Below are positions 52,935 through 61,585 of a stretch of 64,000 nucleotides of DNA, piece after piece. Position numbers and translations under genes: made by a program. Origin of the DNA: Heritagella caecorum (GTDB taxonomy: Bacteria; Bacillota; Clostridia; Oscillospirales; Acutalibacteraceae); contig CAJFQL010000007.1 in assembly GCA_904419035.1 (NCBI GenBank), positions 17,216-81,215 of the forward strand, written 5' to 3'. The stretch's first letter is position 1. Every line of letters starts with the position of its first letter. Below the pieces are notes generated by a model. The model was not told the origin of the DNA. It saw nothing but the letters and a program-made list of their open reading frames with translations, and did no database searches.

Positions 52935-53489
52935 TTACAGGCTCATCAGTTCCTGTTCTTTCCTTTCGTTGATCGCATCGATCATCTTGACGTACCGGTC
53001 GGTCAGATCCTGTACTTTCTTGTCGCCCTGCTTCTGGTCGTCTTCCGTCAGGTCGCCGTTTTTCTTCATGGCTTTGAGCTTATCGTTGGCGTCGCGGCGG
53101 ATGGAGCGCACGGCAATTTTGCTTTCTTCGCACATTTTCGCAATGTCTTTTACCAGCATGCGGCGGCGGTCTTCCGTCAACGGCGGGAAGATCAGCCGGA
53201 TGGTGGTGCCGTCGCTCTGGGGGTTCACGCCCAGGTCGCTCTTCTGGATGGCGTGTTCGATCAAACGGGTCACGCTTTTATCCCAGGGCTGGATCACCAG
53301 CACCCGCGCTTCCGTCACCGAAACGGCGGCCAGCTGGTTAATGGCCGTGGGGGCGCCGTAGTAGTCCACCTTGATTTTATCGAGCACCGCGGGGTTCGCG
53401 CGCCCGGCGCGGATTTCGCTGAGTTCCTTTTCCAGCACGGAAACGGACTTTTTCATTTTTTCTTCGGCTCTTGCCAGAACTTCTTTCAT
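52935..53489 (-). CDS. frr: Ribosome recycling factor
   Basis: A 184-residue, mostly helical protein with the family features KKSVSVLEKELSEIRAGRANPAVLDKI, DYYGAPTAINQLAAV, VTEARVLVIQPWDKS and IRLIFPPLTEDRRRMLVK. It splits post-termination ribosomes with EF-G. The ATG used has AAAGGTG 9 bases upstream. It follows pyrH as in nearly all Firmicutes. Confidence 0.97.
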   Translation of the reverse strand: MKEVLARAEEKMKKSVSVLEKELSEIRAGRANPAVLDKIKVDYYGAPTAINQLAAVSVTEARVLVIQPWDKSVTRLIEHAIQKSDLGVNPQSDGTTIRLIFPPLTEDRRRMLVKDIAKMCEESKIAVRSIRRDANDKLKAMKKNGDLTEDDQKQGDKKVQDLTDRYVKMIDAINERKEQELMSL

Positions 53490-53540
53490 ACTTCGGTTCA
53501 CCTTTCTTCTTTCGGCCAGGGGCCTTTTTTCGGGGACAAA

Positions 53541-54248
53541 TCAGCCGGTCACCAGGGTGCCCACATTGTCGCCGCACACGGCGCGCACAATGTTTTCTTC
53601 GTCTTCAATGCTGAATACCAGAATGGGCAGATGGTTATCGCGGCACAGGGAGGCGGCGGTGCTGTCCATGACTTTCAGGTTGTGGGCCAGCACGTCGTCA
53701 AACGAAACGGTATCGTACCGCTTGGCGTTGGGGTTCACTTTGGGGTCGCTGTCATATACGCCGTCCACCATGGTGGCTTTCAGCACCACATCGGCGTCAA
53801 TTTCCGCGGCCCGCAGCGCCGCGGCGGTATCCGTGGAGAAAAACGGATTGCCCGTGCCGCAGCCGAACACCACCACGCGCCCTTTTTCCAAGTGGCGCAC
53901 GGCGCGGTTGCGGATATACGGTTCGGCGACCTGCTGCATGGCGATGGCCGTCTGGACCCGTACTTCCAGCCCTTCCTGTTCCAGGCCGTCGGCTACGCCC
54001 AGGGCGTTGATGACCGTAGCGAGCATGCCCATGTGGTCGGCCCGGGTGCGGTCCATGCTGCCGCTGGAACGGCCGCGCCAGAAGTTGCCGCCGCCCACGA
54101 CAATGCCCACCTGCACACCCAGATCCACCACTTTTTTGATGGGGTGGCAAATGCGCTGCACCGTTTCAAAATCGATGCCGTGGCCAGCCTGGCCCGCCAG
54201 AGATTCGCCGCTGAGCTTTAATAAGATCCGTTTATATTTTGGTTCCAT
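53541..54248 (-). CDS. pyrH: UMP kinase
   Basis: A 235-residue amino-acid-kinase-fold enzyme: YKRILLKLSGESLAG at the N-terminus, VGIVVGGGNFWRGR, DHMGMLATVINAL and RAVRHLEKGRVVVFGCGTGNPFFSTDTAAALRA (parts). It phosphorylates UMP to UDP. It is first gene of the pyrH-frr-uppS-cdsA-dxr-rseP-ispG-polC run. In most relatives it directly follows tsf; here an inserted block separates them and pyrH has its own promoter. Confidence 0.97.
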   Translation of the reverse strand: MEPKYKRILLKLSGESLAGQAGHGIDFETVQRICHPIKKVVDLGVQVGIVVGGGNFWRGRSSGSMDRTRADHMGMLATVINALGVADGLEQEGLEVRVQTAIAMQQVAEPYIRNRAVRHLEKGRVVVFGCGTGNPFFSTDTAAALRAAEIDADVVLKATMVDGVYDSDPKVNPNAKRYDTVSFDDVLAHNLKVMDSTAASLCRDNHLPILVFSIEDEENIVRAVCGDNVGTLVTG

Positions 54249-54285
54249 GGAAAAAGGCACTCCCTTACAAACCATATTTTTATCT

Positions 54286-54314
54286 ATTCTACAATAAAGG
54301 CGGGGCAAAGTAAA
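54286..54314 (-). promoter_or_regulatory. Promoter of the pyrH block
   Basis: On the minus strand TTTACT, a 17-bp spacer and TAGAAT, 38 bp before the ATG. Confidence 0.5.
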
Positions 54315-54364
54315 CACCTTTCCCCGAAAATCGCCGCAAACTTTCCCCCCGGCCAACGTGCCGG

Positions 54365-55237
54365 TTATGCCCCCAAAGGCGTTCGTTCCCGCTCCCGGCA
54401 CTGCTTTTTCCACTCGCCCGGGGAAAGCCCCGTGCGCTTACGGAACAGCCGGGCAAAATAGCTGGGATCGTCCACCCCGGCGGCCCGGGCGGCCTCGGCT
54501 ACGGTGGCCCCGGCCCTCAAAAGCGATGCCCCACAGGACACTTTTGCTTCCTGCACATAGCCGTTGACCGTCAGCCCCGTATACTGCCGGAACAGCCGGC
54601 ACAGATACGGCGCCGATACCCCGAACCGCCGGCACAGTGCCGGCAGCGCCACTTCGTCTTCCCGATTAAAATGGCCGCTTAAAAAGAACAGCACCTGCCG
54701 CACGGTGTCAAACCCCGCCGGGGCAGGGGTTTCTCCGGCTACCGGCGGGCACACCCGGTACAGGTGGGCGAATATGCGCAGCATATCCCCCCGGCAGGCC
54801 GTCTGCCATCCGGGCCGGGCCGCCTGATATTCCCCCAGCAAATGGTCAAACAGCGCCATGAGCGCCCCGTCCTGCGGCACCGTCAGGGCGCGGGTACCGC
54901 CCCGGGCAAACCGGCGCTGCAGCCCGTCTTCTTCCGCCGAAAGGAACTGGGGCGGGACCTGTAGAATATAATGCTCACTTTTTGGCAAAAATAACCGCCC
55001 CCGGTGAGGCAAAAAACCGGGCACAACCCCCACGTCCCCCGGGTACAGCCAGTGGGAATCCCGCCCGCCATACAGCAGCACGCCGCCGCTGATGACATAG
55101 TAAAATTCAATGGCTTCATGCCAATGCAGGCCGCAGCCCGCCTCGCTTTTTTCGTGCACCATGTGCAGCACCCGCACCGGCCCTTGTTGGGCGGGCCAGG
55201 CGGTAGATTCATAAAATGGGGTTTGCAGCTGTGCCAT
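54365..55237 (-). CDS. AraC family transcriptional regulator
   Basis: A 290-residue regulator: N-terminal AraC-type cupin (residues ~20-95, HWHEAIEFYYVISGGVLLYGGRDSHWLYPGDVGVVPG in parts, with His residues that could bind a ligand or metal) and C-terminal tandem HTH (~185-285: VALPALCRRFGVSAPYLCRLFRQYTG and VDDPSYFARLFRKRTGLSPGEWKK). It is divergent from the sulfatase gene with ~130 bp between the starts, which makes it the likely activator of that gene in response to a sulfated sugar. It is part of the insertion between tsf and pyrH. Confidence 0.9.
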   Translation of the reverse strand: MAQLQTPFYESTAWPAQQGPVRVLHMVHEKSEAGCGLHWHEAIEFYYVISGGVLLYGGRDSHWLYPGDVGVVPGFLPHRGRLFLPKSEHYILQVPPQFLSAEEDGLQRRFARGGTRALTVPQDGALMALFDHLLGEYQAARPGWQTACRGDMLRIFAHLYRVCPPVAGETPAPAGFDTVRQVLFFLSGHFNREDEVALPALCRRFGVSAPYLCRLFRQYTGLTVNGYVQEAKVSCGASLLRAGATVAEAARAAGVDDPSYFARLFRKRTGLSPGEWKKQCRERERTPLGA

Positions 55238-55369
55238 AAAACCGCCCCCTTTTGCTTTGCGGTTTGTATAAAATCGTGCTTATTTTCTATGAGTATATCC
55301 GTTTTCTTTTCGGGTGTAAAGAGGTACAATGAAAAAAAAGGGCCCCGCCCATGAAAGGAGTTTTTCTTT

Positions 55370-56827
55370 TTGCGTATCCTGTTTCTTGATATCGACACCT
55401 TGCGCCCGGACCATCTGGGCTGCTACGGCTACCCCAGGGATACCAGCCCCGCCATTGACAGCGTATGCCGGGACGGCATGCGCTTTGACCGCTATTACTG
55501 CTCCGATGCCCCGTGCCTGCCGTCCCGGGCGGCGCTGGTCAGCGGCATGTTCGGCATCCGCAACGGCGCCGTGGGCCACGGAGGCACGGCGGCCGACCGG
55601 CGGCTGACGGGCGCCGAACGCGATTTCCGCGACCAGGTGGACGACCACTGCTTCCACCGCATTTTCCGCCGGGCGGGTATGCACACCGCTTCGGTGAGTT
55701 CGTTTGCCGAACGCCATTCCTCCTGGTGGTTTGACGCCGGGTTTAACGAATGCTATAACGTGGGCGACGAAGGGCTGGAATCCGGCGAAAAGGTGCTGCC
55801 TGTGGCGCTAGACTGGCTGCGCCGCCACGAAAAAGACGACAACTGGTTTTTGCACGTCCATTTCTGGGACCCCCATACCCCCTACCGGGCACCGGAATCC
55901 TTCGGCAACCCGTTTGCCGGTGTGCCCATGCCCGACTGGATCACCCCGGATATTCTGGAACACCACAAAACCCTGGCCGGGCCCCACAGCGTGCTGGACC
56001 TCAATATGTATGACAGCAACACGAACCCCAAGTACCCCCGCGCCCCGGGCAAAGCCGAGACCATGGAGGAACTGAAAGCCGTGTTCGATGGGTATGACTG
56101 CGGCGTGCGGTACTGCGACAGCCTGATTGCCCAGCTGCTCGATGAACTGAAAGCCCAGGGCCACTATGACGACACCGCCGTGATTATCACCGCCGACCAC
56201 GGCGAAAACATGGGCGAACTGGGGATTTACGAAGAGCACGGCACCGCCGACGACGCCACCTGCCGCATCCCGTTTATCATTAAATGGCCGGGCGTGAAGC
56301 CGGGCAGCGTCAATACTGCCATGCACTACAGCCTGGATCTGCTGCCCACCATGGCCGACGCCCTGGGGCAGGAAAAATGGGGCAACTGGGACGGCGAAAG
56401 CTACTACCCCGCCCTGATGGGGCAGGAAGACACGGGCCGGGATTCCCTGATCTTATCGCAGATGGCCCACGTGTGCCAGCGCTCCGCCCGGTTTGGCAAG
56501 TGGCTGTACATCCGTTCCCTGCACGACGGGTTCCACCTGTTCGATAAAGAAATGCTGTTCGACATGGAAGCCGACCCCCATGAGCAGCACGATGTGAAAG
56601 ACGAGCACCCCGATATATGCGCCCAGGGCGCCCGCCTGATCCTCAATTGGCAGGAAGAGCAGATGGCCCGTTCCGCCAGCACCATCGACCCCATGTGGAC
56701 CGTGATGCATGAGGGCGGCCCCATGCACGCCCACACGGACCTGCCGGCGTACCTTGACCGGCTGCGTGAGACCGGCCGCGGCGACAAAGCCGACGCCCTG
56801 GCCCGGAAATACCACGTAACCGAATAA
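55370..56827 (+). CDS. S1-family sulfatase
   Basis: A 485-residue alkaline-phosphatase-fold sulfatase. The N-terminal metal site is LFLDIDTLRPDHLGCYGY (D7, D9). The formylglycine motif C-x-P-S-R is C49-L-P-S-R53 in CLPSRAALVSG. Further metal ligands are in VIITADHGENMGE. The C-terminal region YDMEADPHEQHDV-like (MEADPHEQHDVKDE) is typical. There is no signal peptide, so it acts in the cytosol on imported sulfated sugars. In anaerobes the Cys needs activation by a radical-SAM maturase (anSME), which is not encoded here. The TTG start has GAAAGGAG 9 bases upstream. It is probably controlled by the divergent AraC protein. Confidence 0.92.
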   Translation: MRILFLDIDTLRPDHLGCYGYPRDTSPAIDSVCRDGMRFDRYYCSDAPCLPSRAALVSGMFGIRNGAVGHGGTAADRRLTGAERDFRDQVDDHCFHRIFRRAGMHTASVSSFAERHSSWWFDAGFNECYNVGDEGLESGEKVLPVALDWLRRHEKDDNWFLHVHFWDPHTPYRAPESFGNPFAGVPMPDWITPDILEHHKTLAGPHSVLDLNMYDSNTNPKYPRAPGKAETMEELKAVFDGYDCGVRYCDSLIAQLLDELKAQGHYDDTAVIITADHGENMGELGIYEEHGTADDATCRIPFIIKWPGVKPGSVNTAMHYSLDLLPTMADALGQEKWGNWDGESYYPALMGQEDTGRDSLILSQMAHVCQRSARFGKWLYIRSLHDGFHLFDKEMLFDMEADPHEQHDVKDEHPDICAQGARLILNWQEEQMARSASTIDPMWTVMHEGGPMHAHTDLPAYLDRLRETGRGDKADALARKYHVTE

Positions 56828-56841
56828 TCCCTATAAACAGC

Positions 56842-56880
56842 AAAACCGCCCTGGCCTTTTGCAGGCCAGGGCGGTTTTTA
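56842..56880. terminator. Bidirectional terminator after the sulfatase gene
   Basis: A 15-bp perfect stem (56842-56856 with 56864-56878), A and T flanks. It is shared by the convergent antiporter gene. Confidence 0.9.
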
Positions 56881-56895
56881 TTTGAGCGAAAACGA

Positions 56896-58221
56896 TTATT
56901 TTTCGTCGTCGGGTACCGTGGGCAGAGACTCGTTGACTTCCTCTTCCACCGGCGCGCCATGTTCATTGTGATGGCTGTTGACGGCGATATTGTAGTTCTT
57001 GACCAGCTCGCTTTCCGCCTGTACGGCTTCTTCCGGCGCATGGCGGTCTTTGCGGTTCGCAAACGCGATCTTCAGCAGGATGGGCGCCACAATGGTGGAA
57101 GCCACCACGGCGATGATCACCGGGCCCATAAACACGCTGGACATCAGCCCCAGGGCGGCGCCTTTGGTAGCTACGATCAAGGCCACTTCACCACGGGATA
57201 CCATGCCGACACCGACCTGCACCGATTCACGGTTGCTGAAATGGCACATCTTGGCGCCCAGGCCGCAGCCGACGATCTTGGTGATGACAGCCACCACCAC
57301 CAGCAGGATGGTAAACGCGATGATGTGGGGCGTCATCTCCGGCATGCTCACATCCAGCCCGATGCTGGCGAAGAACACCGGCGACAGGAGCGTATAGGAA
57401 AGGGTTTCAAAGCGCGAGGCAATGTACGGGGCACGCTCCGTATTGGAAATAATCAAACCGGCGATAAATGCACCGGTGATGTCGGCCACACCGAAGAATT
57501 CTTCGGCACAGTAGGAGATCAGCAGGCAGAACACGAACGCCAAAATGACGAACCGGCGCATATCGCGGTGATAGTGGGCCTGCAGCTTTTTGAAGAACAG
57601 GTAAAAAAGGATACCGGCCACTGCCGCAAACACGAAGAACAGCAGCACTTTCAGCAGCACAATGCCAATCTGCACCGTGGGATCGGCCATACTGGTGATA
57701 ATCGTCAAAGCGATAATACCCAAGATATCGTCGATAATAGCGGCGCCCAAAATGGCGTTGCCGGCGCGGGTATTCAGTTTGCCCATTTCTTTGAGGGTTT
57801 CCACCGTGATACTCACGGACGTAGCCGTCAAAATCACGCCGATGAAAATGTTCTGCAGCAATATGCTGGCATTGGCATCGGACAGCGATTCGGTATTAAA
57901 CGCCATGGCCAGCAGGAACCCACCTGCCAGGGGCACCAGTACGCCGATCAGCGCGATGATAAACGACGCGCGGCCGGTTTTTTTCAGTTCCTTGATGTCC
58001 GTTTCCATACCGGCGGTGAACATCAGCACAATAACGCCGATTTCCGACACTTTGTCAATAAAGCTCACATCATTCAGCATATTCAGAGCCGCCGGGCCCA
58101 GTACCAGGCCGGCCAACAGGGCGCCTACCACCTGAGGCATGCGGAACGAGCGAGTTACCAGGCCCAGGATCTTGGTGCACAGAAGGATCAGTGCCAGATC
58201 CAGCAAAAATTTGTAACTCAT
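56896..58221 (-). CDS. CPA2-family cation:proton antiporter
   Basis: A 441-residue membrane protein with ~12-13 segments and the Na_H_Exchanger core. MPQVVGALLAGLVLGPAAL starts it. The paired Asp residues of the transport site are in AAIIDDILGIIALT (electrogenic CPA2 type). ADITGAFIAGLIISNTERAPYI and SRGEVALIVATKG follow. There is no TrkA-N or USP domain; instead the C-terminal ~60 residues are a His- and Glu-rich tail (NSHHNEHGAPVEEEVNE), perhaps a pH or metal sensor. The exchanged ion (Na+ or K+) is unknown. It has its own promoter and lies in the insertion between tsf and pyrH. Confidence 0.9.
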   Translation of the reverse strand: MSYKFLLDLALILLCTKILGLVTRSFRMPQVVGALLAGLVLGPAALNMLNDVSFIDKVSEIGVIVLMFTAGMETDIKELKKTGRASFIIALIGVLVPLAGGFLLAMAFNTESLSDANASILLQNIFIGVILTATSVSITVETLKEMGKLNTRAGNAILGAAIIDDILGIIALTIITSMADPTVQIGIVLLKVLLFFVFAAVAGILFYLFFKKLQAHYHRDMRRFVILAFVFCLLISYCAEEFFGVADITGAFIAGLIISNTERAPYIASRFETLSYTLLSPVFFASIGLDVSMPEMTPHIIAFTILLVVVAVITKIVGCGLGAKMCHFSNRESVQVGVGMVSRGEVALIVATKGAALGLMSSVFMGPVIIAVVASTIVAPILLKIAFANRKDRHAPEEAVQAESELVKNYNIAVNSHHNEHGAPVEEEVNESLPTVPDDEK

Positions 58222-58276
58222 ATGTTTGTCCTTTCCTTTCCCTTTTCCTTGGGCAATTTTTCACTCCCAGCCGGAT

Positions 58277-58305
58277 ATTATAGCACAAACCTCCCCCCCC
58301 TGCAA
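58277..58305 (-). promoter_or_regulatory. Antiporter promoter with G8 tract in the spacer
   Basis: On the minus strand TTGCAG, a 17-bp spacer and TATAAT. Eight consecutive G residues (58293-58300) end the -35 hexamer and begin the spacer, so slippage would alter spacer length. Confidence 0.7.
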
Positions 58306-58377
58306 GGGTTCCCCACGAAAAAAAAACGCAACTCCAATCAAAGCAAACACGTTCTTTTCACCGGTTTTTTTTACAGC

Positions 58378-58415
58378 AAAAAGCGGACCATGGCGCTCTG
58401 CCATGATCCGCTTTG
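58378..58415 (-). terminator. Terminator of tsf
   Basis: The stem AAAGCGGA-CC-CATGGC against GCCATG-AT-CCGCTTT with a two-base internal mismatch, then a T-rich tail on the minus strand. Confidence 0.75.
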
Positions 58416-58452
58416 ATCCATGGAAAAAACGATTCCCGTCTTCGGAAAAACC

Positions 58453-59364
58453 TTATTTCACCATGCTGGCGATTTCGGCCGCGAAATCGTCCACTTTCTT
58501 TTCCAGGCCTTCGCCCTTGGCAAAGCGCACAAAGTCCTTCACCGTGATGGCAGCGCCCAGTTCTTTGCCCACCTGATCCACGTACTTCTGTACGGTCAGG
58601 TCGCCGTCTTTTACGTATACCTGTTCGACCAGGCAGTTTTCCTTATAGAATTTGCCCAGACGGCCGTTGACAATCTTCTGCGCAATGGCTTCGGGTTTGC
58701 CTTCGTTGACGATCTGCAGCGTGAGGATTTCTTTTTCGTGGGCCAGCACGTCTTCCGGCACCGCATCGCGGTTGAGGTACGGCGCGTTCATGGCCGCTAC
58801 CTGCATGGCCACGTTCTTGCCCATTTCCTGGAACGCAGCAGCCGTGGGATCGGCTTCGGTTTCAAAGTTCACCAGCACGCCGATGTTGCCGCCGGCATGG
58901 ATATAAGCGGCCACTTTGCCTTCCATACGGGCAAAACGGCGCACTTTGATGTTTTCGCCGATCACGAGGATCTTGTCTTTCAGCAGGGCGTCCACGGTCT
59001 GGTCGGAACCAGCGGCGGTGCAAGCCAGCAGGGCTTCCACGTCGGCGGGGTTCTGTTCCATAACGGTATCGGCGCACACTTTGACGAATTCCTGGAATTC
59101 GGCGTTCTTGGCTACGAAGTCGGTTTCGGCGTTAACTTCGATCACAACGCCCACGGTAGCGGTGTCGTTCACATAGGCAAACGCCACGCCTTCGGCCGCA
59201 ATACGGCCCGCCTTCTTGGCAGCCTTGGCCAGGCCCTTTTCACGCAGCACGTCGATGGCGGCTTCCATATCACCGTTGGATTCGGTCAGGGCTTTTTTGC
59301 AGTCCATCATGCCGCAGCCGGTCTTTTCACGCAGGGTCGCTACGTCTTTCGCGGTAAAATTCAT
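58453..59364 (-). CDS. tsf: Elongation factor Ts
   Basis: A 303-residue nucleotide exchange factor of EF-Tu. The N-terminal UBA-like domain is FTAKDVATLREKTGCGMMDCKKALTE with the conserved TGxGMMDCKKAL core. TDFVAKN, then VAAMNAPYLNRDAVP and a C-terminal VRFAKGEGLEKK, follow. The start has GGAGG 8 bases upstream. It is second gene after rpsB, separated by an intrinsic terminator, so expression may be lower than that of rpsB. Confidence 0.97.
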   Translation of the reverse strand: MNFTAKDVATLREKTGCGMMDCKKALTESNGDMEAAIDVLREKGLAKAAKKAGRIAAEGVAFAYVNDTATVGVVIEVNAETDFVAKNAEFQEFVKVCADTVMEQNPADVEALLACTAAGSDQTVDALLKDKILVIGENIKVRRFARMEGKVAAYIHAGGNIGVLVNFETEADPTAAAFQEMGKNVAMQVAAMNAPYLNRDAVPEDVLAHEKEILTLQIVNEGKPEAIAQKIVNGRLGKFYKENCLVEQVYVKDGDLTVQKYVDQVGKELGAAITVKDFVRFAKGEGLEKKVDDFAAEIASMVK

Positions 59365-59444
59365 GAGTGATTCCTCCATTATTCCGTTAGTCTGGGGGAC
59401 AACATGTCCCGGATGAGTCGTTGTTGAAAAAGAGGCGTTTCCCC

Positions 59445-59483
59445 AAAAAAGCGCCCGGCCGGACTAGACCAGGCGGGCGCTTT
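59445..59483 (-). terminator. Intergenic terminator/attenuator between rpsB and tsf
   Basis: AAAGCGCCCG pairs with CGGGCGCTTT around a 16-nt loop, followed on the minus strand by six T residues. Its position inside the operon implies partial read-through. Confidence 0.75.
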
Positions 59484-59512
59484 CTACCCGGGGAAACAAT
59501 CGTTCCGGGTGT

Positions 59513-60259
59513 TTATTCGGCCGCTTCCTGTCCGGCAGCTTCCTCTTCCTTTTCTTCCATCGCGGCAGCGCCCATCTGGCCTTCTTTGCCTTCGATGATG
59601 GCGTTGGCCATGGTGCCGGAGATCAGTTTCACAGCGCGGATGGCGTCATCGTTGCCGGGGATCACATAGTCGATCTCGTCGGGGTCGCAGTTGGTGTCCA
59701 CGATCGCCACGATCGGGATGCCCAGCTTGCGGGCTTCGGACACGGCAATGCGTTCTTTGCGGGGGTCCACAATGAACAGCGCGCCGGGGAGCTGCTTCAT
59801 TTCTTTAATGCCGCCCAGGAATTTTTCGAGCTTTTCGATTTCCAGGTTCAGCTTGACCACTTCTTTTTTGGGCAGCAGATCAAACGTGCCGTCTTCTTCC
59901 ATGGTGCGCAGCTGCTTCAGGCGGTCAATGCGGTGACGGATGGTGCGGAAGTTGGTGAGCATGCCGCCCAGCCAACGGGCGTTTACATAGTAAGCGCCGG
60001 CACGCACGGCTTCTTCCTTCACGGATTCCTGCGCCTGCTTCTTCGTGCCTACGAACAGGACGGACTTGCCTTCCATGCTCAGGTCACGCACAAAGTTGTA
60101 CGCTTCTTCCAGTTTGCGAACGGTCTTCTGCAGGTCAATAATGTAGATCCCGTTTCTTTCGGTGAAGATGTACGGAGCCATCTTCGGGTTCCATCTTCTG
60201 GTCTGGTGGCCGAAGTGTACGCCGGCCTCCAGCAGCTGTTTCATCGATACGACTGCCAT
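59513..60259 (-). CDS. rpsB: 30S ribosomal protein S2
   Basis: A 248-residue S2. VSMKQLLEAGVHFGHQTRRWNPKMAPYIF at the start, LGGMLTNFRTI, LPGALFIVDPRKERIAVSEARKLGIPIVAIVDTNCDPD (parts) and a Glu/Ala-rich tail are standard. The start is the ATG with AAGGAGG upstream, at the end of a ~110-nt leader. It is first gene of the rpsB-tsf operon. Confidence 0.98.
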   Translation of the reverse strand: MAVVSMKQLLEAGVHFGHQTRRWNPKMAPYIFTERNGIYIIDLQKTVRKLEEAYNFVRDLSMEGKSVLFVGTKKQAQESVKEEAVRAGAYYVNARWLGGMLTNFRTIRHRIDRLKQLRTMEEDGTFDLLPKKEVVKLNLEIEKLEKFLGGIKEMKQLPGALFIVDPRKERIAVSEARKLGIPIVAIVDTNCDPDEIDYVIPGNDDAIRAVKLISGTMANAIIEGKEGQMGAAAMEEKEEEAAGQEAAE

Positions 60260-60375
60260 TTGTTTGTTCCTCCTTAATGGTTTGCCTCCGCCGTGGGGTT
60301 CGCTGACAAATCCACCCTCTTTTTCCGAAAAGGGGGCACCCATCGCCCATCCCACCGGCGTGCGTTATCTTGGCT

Positions 60376-60404
60376 ATTATAGCACAGCGTATTTTCATAC
60401 GCAA
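60376..60404 (-). promoter_or_regulatory. Promoter of rpsB-tsf
   Basis: On the minus strand TTGCGT, a 17-bp spacer and TATAAT. The inverted repeat GCGTAT-n4-ATACGC (60387-60402) fills most of the -35 to spacer region. Confidence 0.75.
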
Positions 60405-60440
60405 GGGATTTTTTCAAAAAAAGCGCGGTTTTTCCCGGTT

Positions 60441-60740
60441 TTAATCGGTAAAAAGGCTGGAAAAGAACCGGGTGACCGCCCCTTCCCGCCGCCGCTGGGG
60501 CGCCGGGGCCGTTTTAACTAGGATGGTGTCGGCCCCCAGCAGGCTGATGTCCTCCCACGCCACCCGCACCGGCTGGGGCCGGCCGATGAGCCCGAAAAAC
60601 CGCGGCCGCCCATACACCAGCACCGCCGAAAGCCGGGCGGTGCCGGTGTCCAGTTCCACGTCGCCCACTGTGCCCAGGCGCGCCCCATCCTTTAAACAGA
60701 TCACGTCCCGCCGCTGCAAATCCGATACCCGGCAGATCAT
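60441..60740 (-). CDS. YlmC/YmxH family PRC-barrel sporulation protein
   Basis: A 99-residue protein with a PRC-barrel: MICRVSDLQRRDVICLKDGARLGTVGDVELDTGTARLSAVLVYG in parts, and WEDISLLGADTILVK. It is typical of the YlmC/YmxH family linked to sporulation in Bacillota. It lies 62 bp after sigG on the same strand, matching the conserved sigG-ylm neighbourhood. AAAGGGGG lies 8 bases before the ATG. The molecular role is not known. Whether it shares the sigG transcript is unclear. Confidence 0.88.
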   Translation of the reverse strand: MICRVSDLQRRDVICLKDGARLGTVGDVELDTGTARLSAVLVYGRPRFFGLIGRPQPVRVAWEDISLLGADTILVKTAPAPQRRREGAVTRFFSSLFTD

Positions 60741-60802
60741 CGAAAAAGCCCCCTTTCCCTCTTTCTTATGAAAGATATGCGGTTTTTGGGAGCCGTATAC
60801 CG

Positions 60803-61585
60803 CTACATGGCCTTTTTAATCCGGGTGAGCGCCGCTTTCTCCAGCCGGGAGACCTGGGCCTGGCTGATGCCGATCACCGACGCCACCTCCATTTGGGTGC
60901 GCCCTTCCATAAAGCGCATGGTCAAAATCTTCTTTTCCCTGTCCGAGAGCGCCTGCACCGCCTGTTTTAACGCGATTTCTTCCAGCCAGTCGTCTTCCCC
61001 GGCGCCGTCGCCCAGCTGGTCGAGCACATACACCGGTTCGCCCCCGTCGTTATACAGCGGTTCGTATAAACTCACCGGTTCCACAATGGCTTCCAGCGCC
61101 GTGACCACGCTTTCGACCGGCTGCTCCAAGCCTTTGGCGATTTCTTCCACGGTGGGTTCCCGGTTCTTTTCCCTTGTGAGCTTTTCTTTCATCTGCATGG
61201 CTTTATACGCCATGTCCCGAAGGGACCTAGACACCCGCACAGAATTATTATCGCGCAAATACCGGCGGATCTCCCCAATGATCATGGGCACCCCATAGGT
61301 GGAAAACCGCACCCCCTGGCTGATGTCAAAATGGTCGATGGCCTTCATCAGCCCGATGCATCCCACTTGGAATAAATCGTCGGGGTTTTCGCTGCGCCCG
61401 GAAAACCGCTGGATCACGCTGAGCACCAGCCGCAGGTTCCCTTCCACCAGCTCCTGCCGGGCCCGGCGGGCCGCTTTTTCGTCGCCGCTGTGCATCAGGC
61501 GCAGCCGCTCCATTTTTTCGTCTTCCGTCATCACCCGCAGCCGCGCGGTGTTCACCCCACATAGTTCCACTTTGCCATATTGCAT
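60803..61585 (-). CDS. sigG: RNA polymerase sporulation sigma factor SigG
   Basis: A 260-residue sigma factor. The N-terminal VELCGVNTARL is the SigG-specific motif that binds the anti-sigma factor. Region 2 is DDLFQVGCIGLMKAIDHFDISQGVRFSTYGVPMIIGEIRRYLRD (in parts), and region 4 is LSDREKKILTMRFMEGRTQMEVASVIGISQAQVSRLEK. It directs late forespore transcription, so the organism has at least an ancestral endospore programme. GGAGG is upstream of the ATG. The neighbouring spoIIGA-sigE genes of Bacillus are not adjacent here. Confidence 0.96.
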   Translation of the reverse strand: MQYGKVELCGVNTARLRVMTEDEKMERLRLMHSGDEKAARRARQELVEGNLRLVLSVIQRFSGRSENPDDLFQVGCIGLMKAIDHFDISQGVRFSTYGVPMIIGEIRRYLRDNNSVRVSRSLRDMAYKAMQMKEKLTREKNREPTVEEIAKGLEQPVESVVTALEAIVEPVSLYEPLYNDGGEPVYVLDQLGDGAGEDDWLEEIALKQAVQALSDREKKILTMRFMEGRTQMEVASVIGISQAQVSRLEKAALTRIKKAM

